Below the pieces are notes generated by a model. That model had not been told where the DNA came from, searched no databases, and was given only the letters and a program-made list of their open reading frames with translations. A stretch of 31,952 nucleotides of DNA from a virus. Positions within the stretch are counted from its first letter, which is position 1. Every line of letters starts with the position of its first letter. The position numbers and the translations under genes were made by a program. Below, piece after piece: positions 30,439-31,952 of the stretch. The stretch lies in the IMG/VR virus record IMGVR_UViG_3300042535_000049, positions 1-31,952 of that record; one strand, given 5' to 3'.

Positions 30439-31100
30439 AAGGATATCTTCTCTCTGATCTTATCGACCTCTTCATCGAGGTCGGATGATAAGCCATCGAA
30501 TAATCCTTTTGTCTTTTTATATACAGATTTTCTCCACTGATCATGACAATACTCCCAATCATCAGGGTCAGCTGCGGCTTCATGGCGCCATGCTTCTGCG
30601 TCAGCAGAAATTTCATTATATATCTGATTAATCACATCATAATGGCTATATATCTTTTTAGACAAAACAAGTTCATTGGCTTTCAAAAAATCCAGTATTT
30701 TAATAAGGTGATCTGCAAAAACTCCTTCAGTTGTATTCCCATATGTTTCAGGATACCCTGTTACATGATTGATTCCGCGTTCCTCATATAGATATGATGC
30801 CGCTTCATTTCTATAATCTCTGATTAGTCCTTGCAGCTCTTTATATGCTCCTACCTTTTGATTGAATATATCTTTATAGGCTTCTTTTGTTACACTTGAT
30901 ACCAGTTCTGCTTCAATCTTTTCCCTATCCAGCTTATTCCTATCAATATTTATAAGCGCCGTCAATACTACCGATGCAAATGCTGTAAGACCACCCAATA
31001 TAGCCAGTGACCTGTCACTTTGATCCATCATGATATAAATAAGAAGACCTACAATGATAATTACTGAAACTAAAAGAAGATATTCGTTTTTAGTACGCAT
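30435..31100 (-). CDS. Two-TM accessory protein of unknown function
   Basis: A 221-residue protein with two N-terminal membrane helices (about 8-24, LLLVSVIIIVGLLIYIM, and 32-52, LAILGGLTAFASVVLTALINI) and a long charged, largely helical cytoplasmic domain. It is AT-rich and stands at the extreme right end, transcribed inward. Such terminal genes in prophages often act in superinfection exclusion or defence. No catalytic motif was seen and no family is recognised. Its ribosome site is weak. Confidence 0.7.
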   Translation of the reverse strand: MRTKNEYLLLVSVIIIVGLLIYIMMDQSDRSLAILGGLTAFASVVLTALINIDRNKLDREKIEAELVSSVTKEAYKDIFNQKVGAYKELQGLIRDYRNEAASYLYEERGINHVTGYPETYGNTTEGVFADHLIKILDFLKANELVLSKKIYSHYDVINQIYNEISADAEAWRHEAAADPDDWEYCHDQWRKSVYKKTKGLFDGLSSDLDEEVDKIREKISF

Positions 31101-31209
31101 TCGGATTCCATTTAATAAATTGTTATGTCATTATAGTATCTATTTGAATTTAAAATGTAAGTGTGTTCTAATTGTCGGCTGTTGTTACTGTTTTTTAGAT
31201 TTGTGTTTG

Positions 31210-31292
31210 AAATGATAGTGATTTAGTCAAATGGAGGTCAAAAAAGGTACGTTACTATCATTTTAAAATCAAATTACTATCATTTTAAAATC
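31210..31292. repeat. Right-end transposase-binding-site-like repeats (R1/R2 type)
   Basis: TTACTATCATTTTAAAATC occurs twice without mismatch at 31252-31270 and 31274-31292, 22 bp apart start to start, which equals the abutting spacing of Mu R1 and R2. A third partial copy in inverted orientation, AAATGATAGTGA, is at 31210-31221. Beyond the outer copy, the sequence reads TGTACA to 31301, giving the terminal CA (TG on the other strand) expected for a Mu-type end. The host frame resumes from about 31302. Confidence 0.75.
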
Positions 31293-31438
31293 GTTTGTAC
31301 ATCATATTCCGAAAAATAGTACCGATGAAAGGTATCGGCAATGATATAAGCACCCTCTTCTCTTTTTATCCGAAATGCCGCGGCTTCGATCACGTCATGG
31401 ATATTGGCGGAGTTGGTTTCAAAGTCCAGAATGATCAC
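31280..31438 (-). pseudogene. 5' fragment of a host DEDDh exonuclease-like gene cut by the prophage
   Basis: A short minus-strand frame of 52 codons. It begins at GTG 31438 with GGAG 5 bases upstream and encodes [20 protein letters not shown], where D5 and E7 form the DxE start of a DEDDh 3'-5' exonuclease (DnaQ-like), followed by [21 protein letters not shown]. The host-like sequence ends at about residue 46; the last six residues and the TGA come from the phage end repeat. The remaining 3' part should lie beyond the left end, outside the window. Confidence 0.65.
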
Positions 31439-31535
31439 ATGTTCTCCATCGCTATTTAATTCGGTATTTTACCCAGAAGGGGCAGTCGATTGGTTTATAA
31501 TGTCAAAGATAATAATTCATCTTTCGAGGCCATTC

Positions 31536-31952
31536 ATGATTCAAACCCCTTTTTTAGCCGTTGACGGTATTGTCGAAATGTACAATGAAGCGGGTTTGTT
31601 TGAAGGGATTGTACTGATCGAGCGGTTGAATACGCCAAAAGGGCTTGCACTGCCCGGGGGTTTCGTCGATATCGGAGAAACGGTAGAGAGTGCGGCAGTC
31701 CGTGAGATGAAAGAAGAACTGACATTGGATGTGACTATCAACTCCTTACTGGGGGTCTATTCCGATCCCTCACGGGATTCACGATTTCACTGTGTCTCGA
31801 TTGTGTATGTTTGCAAAGCCTCCGGTGTACCGAAAGGGGCAGATGATGCGAAAGAGGCATTTATCTATCCTATTGAAGACATCCCCTTTGATAAACTCGT
31901 CTTCGATCATGCCAAGATATTACGTGACTATTGCGATATAAAACAGGTTTGA
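31536..31952 (+). CDS. Nudix hydrolase
   Basis: A 138-residue host Nudix enzyme. The Nudix box is [21 protein letters not shown] at about residues 46-66 (G-x5-E-x7-RE-x2-EE), with Thr in place of the usual final Gly. LPGGF precedes it, and the [11 protein letters not shown] start is typical of ADP-ribose or ADP-sugar pyrophosphatase-like members. The substrate cannot be fixed from sequence. ATG 31536 has GAGG 6 bases upstream; ATG 31500 is an alternative. It is divergent from the interrupted exonuclease-like gene; the 97-bp gap between them should hold both promoters. Confidence 0.88.
   Translation: MIQTPFLAVDGIVEMYNEAGLFEGIVLIERLNTPKGLALPGGFVDIGETVESAAVREMKEELTLDVTINSLLGVYSDPSRDSRFHCVSIVYVCKASGVPKGADDAKEAFIYPIEDIPFDKLVFDHAKILRDYCDIKQV

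Larger units (their letters stand above)
1..31301. mobile_element. Mu-like transposable prophage (left end outside window)
   Basis: Nearly the whole window reads as one Mu-type prophage: DDE transposase and B ATPase at the left, GemA and Mor, a Mu-like packaging block, a P2-like contractile tail, lysis genes, and repeated end sites at 31252-31292. The right boundary is inferred at about 31301, where a terminal CA follows the outer repeat and an interrupted host reading frame begins. No matching repeat was seen in the first kilobase, so the left end is probably upstream of position 1. The head block (8807-17435) is inverted relative to the rest. All expected structural modules are present with uninterrupted frames, which suggests a recent or active element, though activity cannot be shown from sequence alone. 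Confidence 0.9.

Noticed and set aside
1-31952. CRISPR array, rRNA, intact tRNA or insertion sequence
   Set aside because: No regularly spaced direct repeats, no rRNA-like conserved blocks, no complete tRNA and no transposase other than the MuA-like one were seen.

Overview
The window is almost entirely a transposable (Mu-type) prophage, followed at its right edge by a short piece of host chromosome. Moderate GC, strong Shine-Dalgarno sites, tight ATGA-type overlaps and protein composition would fit a sulfur-oxidising Campylobacterota host such as Sulfuricurvum or Sulfurimonas. That is inference only, because no rRNA or other taxonomic marker is present. No tRNA, rRNA, CRISPR array or IS element was seen.

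Layout. (1) 1-8818, plus strand, early region: two unknown small genes, a MuA-like DDE transposase and a MuB-like ATPase, several small DNA-binding or regulatory proteins, a DUF3164 protein, an orphan copy of a transposase-type beta-barrel, an HD phosphohydrolase, a RepA/RecA-type ATPase followed by an ACCAC/GTGGT repeat cluster, GemA, and the Mor-type late activator. The mor ribosome site lies inside a long predicted hairpin. (2) 8807-17435, minus strand, head and packaging block. Reading downstream from 17435: gp37-like, protease I with a nested in-frame scaffold Z, a decoration protein, a lambda E-like capsid, gp36-like, gp27-like small terminase, large terminase, portal, a gpF-like head protein fused to a putative toxin domain, and gpG. 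(3) 17601-27808, plus strand, a P2-type contractile tail: V, W, J, I, fibre, fibre assembly, sheath FI, tube FII, E with a -1 frameshift to E', tape measure, U, X, D. (4) 27820-29218, plus strand, lysis cassette: holin candidate, secreted transglycosylase-like lysin, and an Rz/Rz1-type spanin pair. (5) 29262-31100, accessory genes: a small secreted protein, a Dam-type adenine methylase and a two-TM protein. (6) 31252-31301, right end, with two 19-bp transposase-site-like repeats spaced 22 bp apart. (7) 31280-31952, host DNA: the 5' fragment of a DEDDh exonuclease-like gene cut by the prophage, then a divergent intact Nudix hydrolase.

How it works together. Transposase and B protein would integrate and replicate the element. 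Mor would switch on late transcription, which here must run in two opposite directions from a divergent control region around 17436-17600. The phage is thus a chimera: Mu-like transposition and packaging, a lambda-type capsid/decoration pair and a P2-like tail. No copy of the right-end repeat was found near the left edge and no lysogenic repressor was recognised upstream, so the left end and repressor probably lie just outside the window. No central gene looks broken, so the prophage may be functional.
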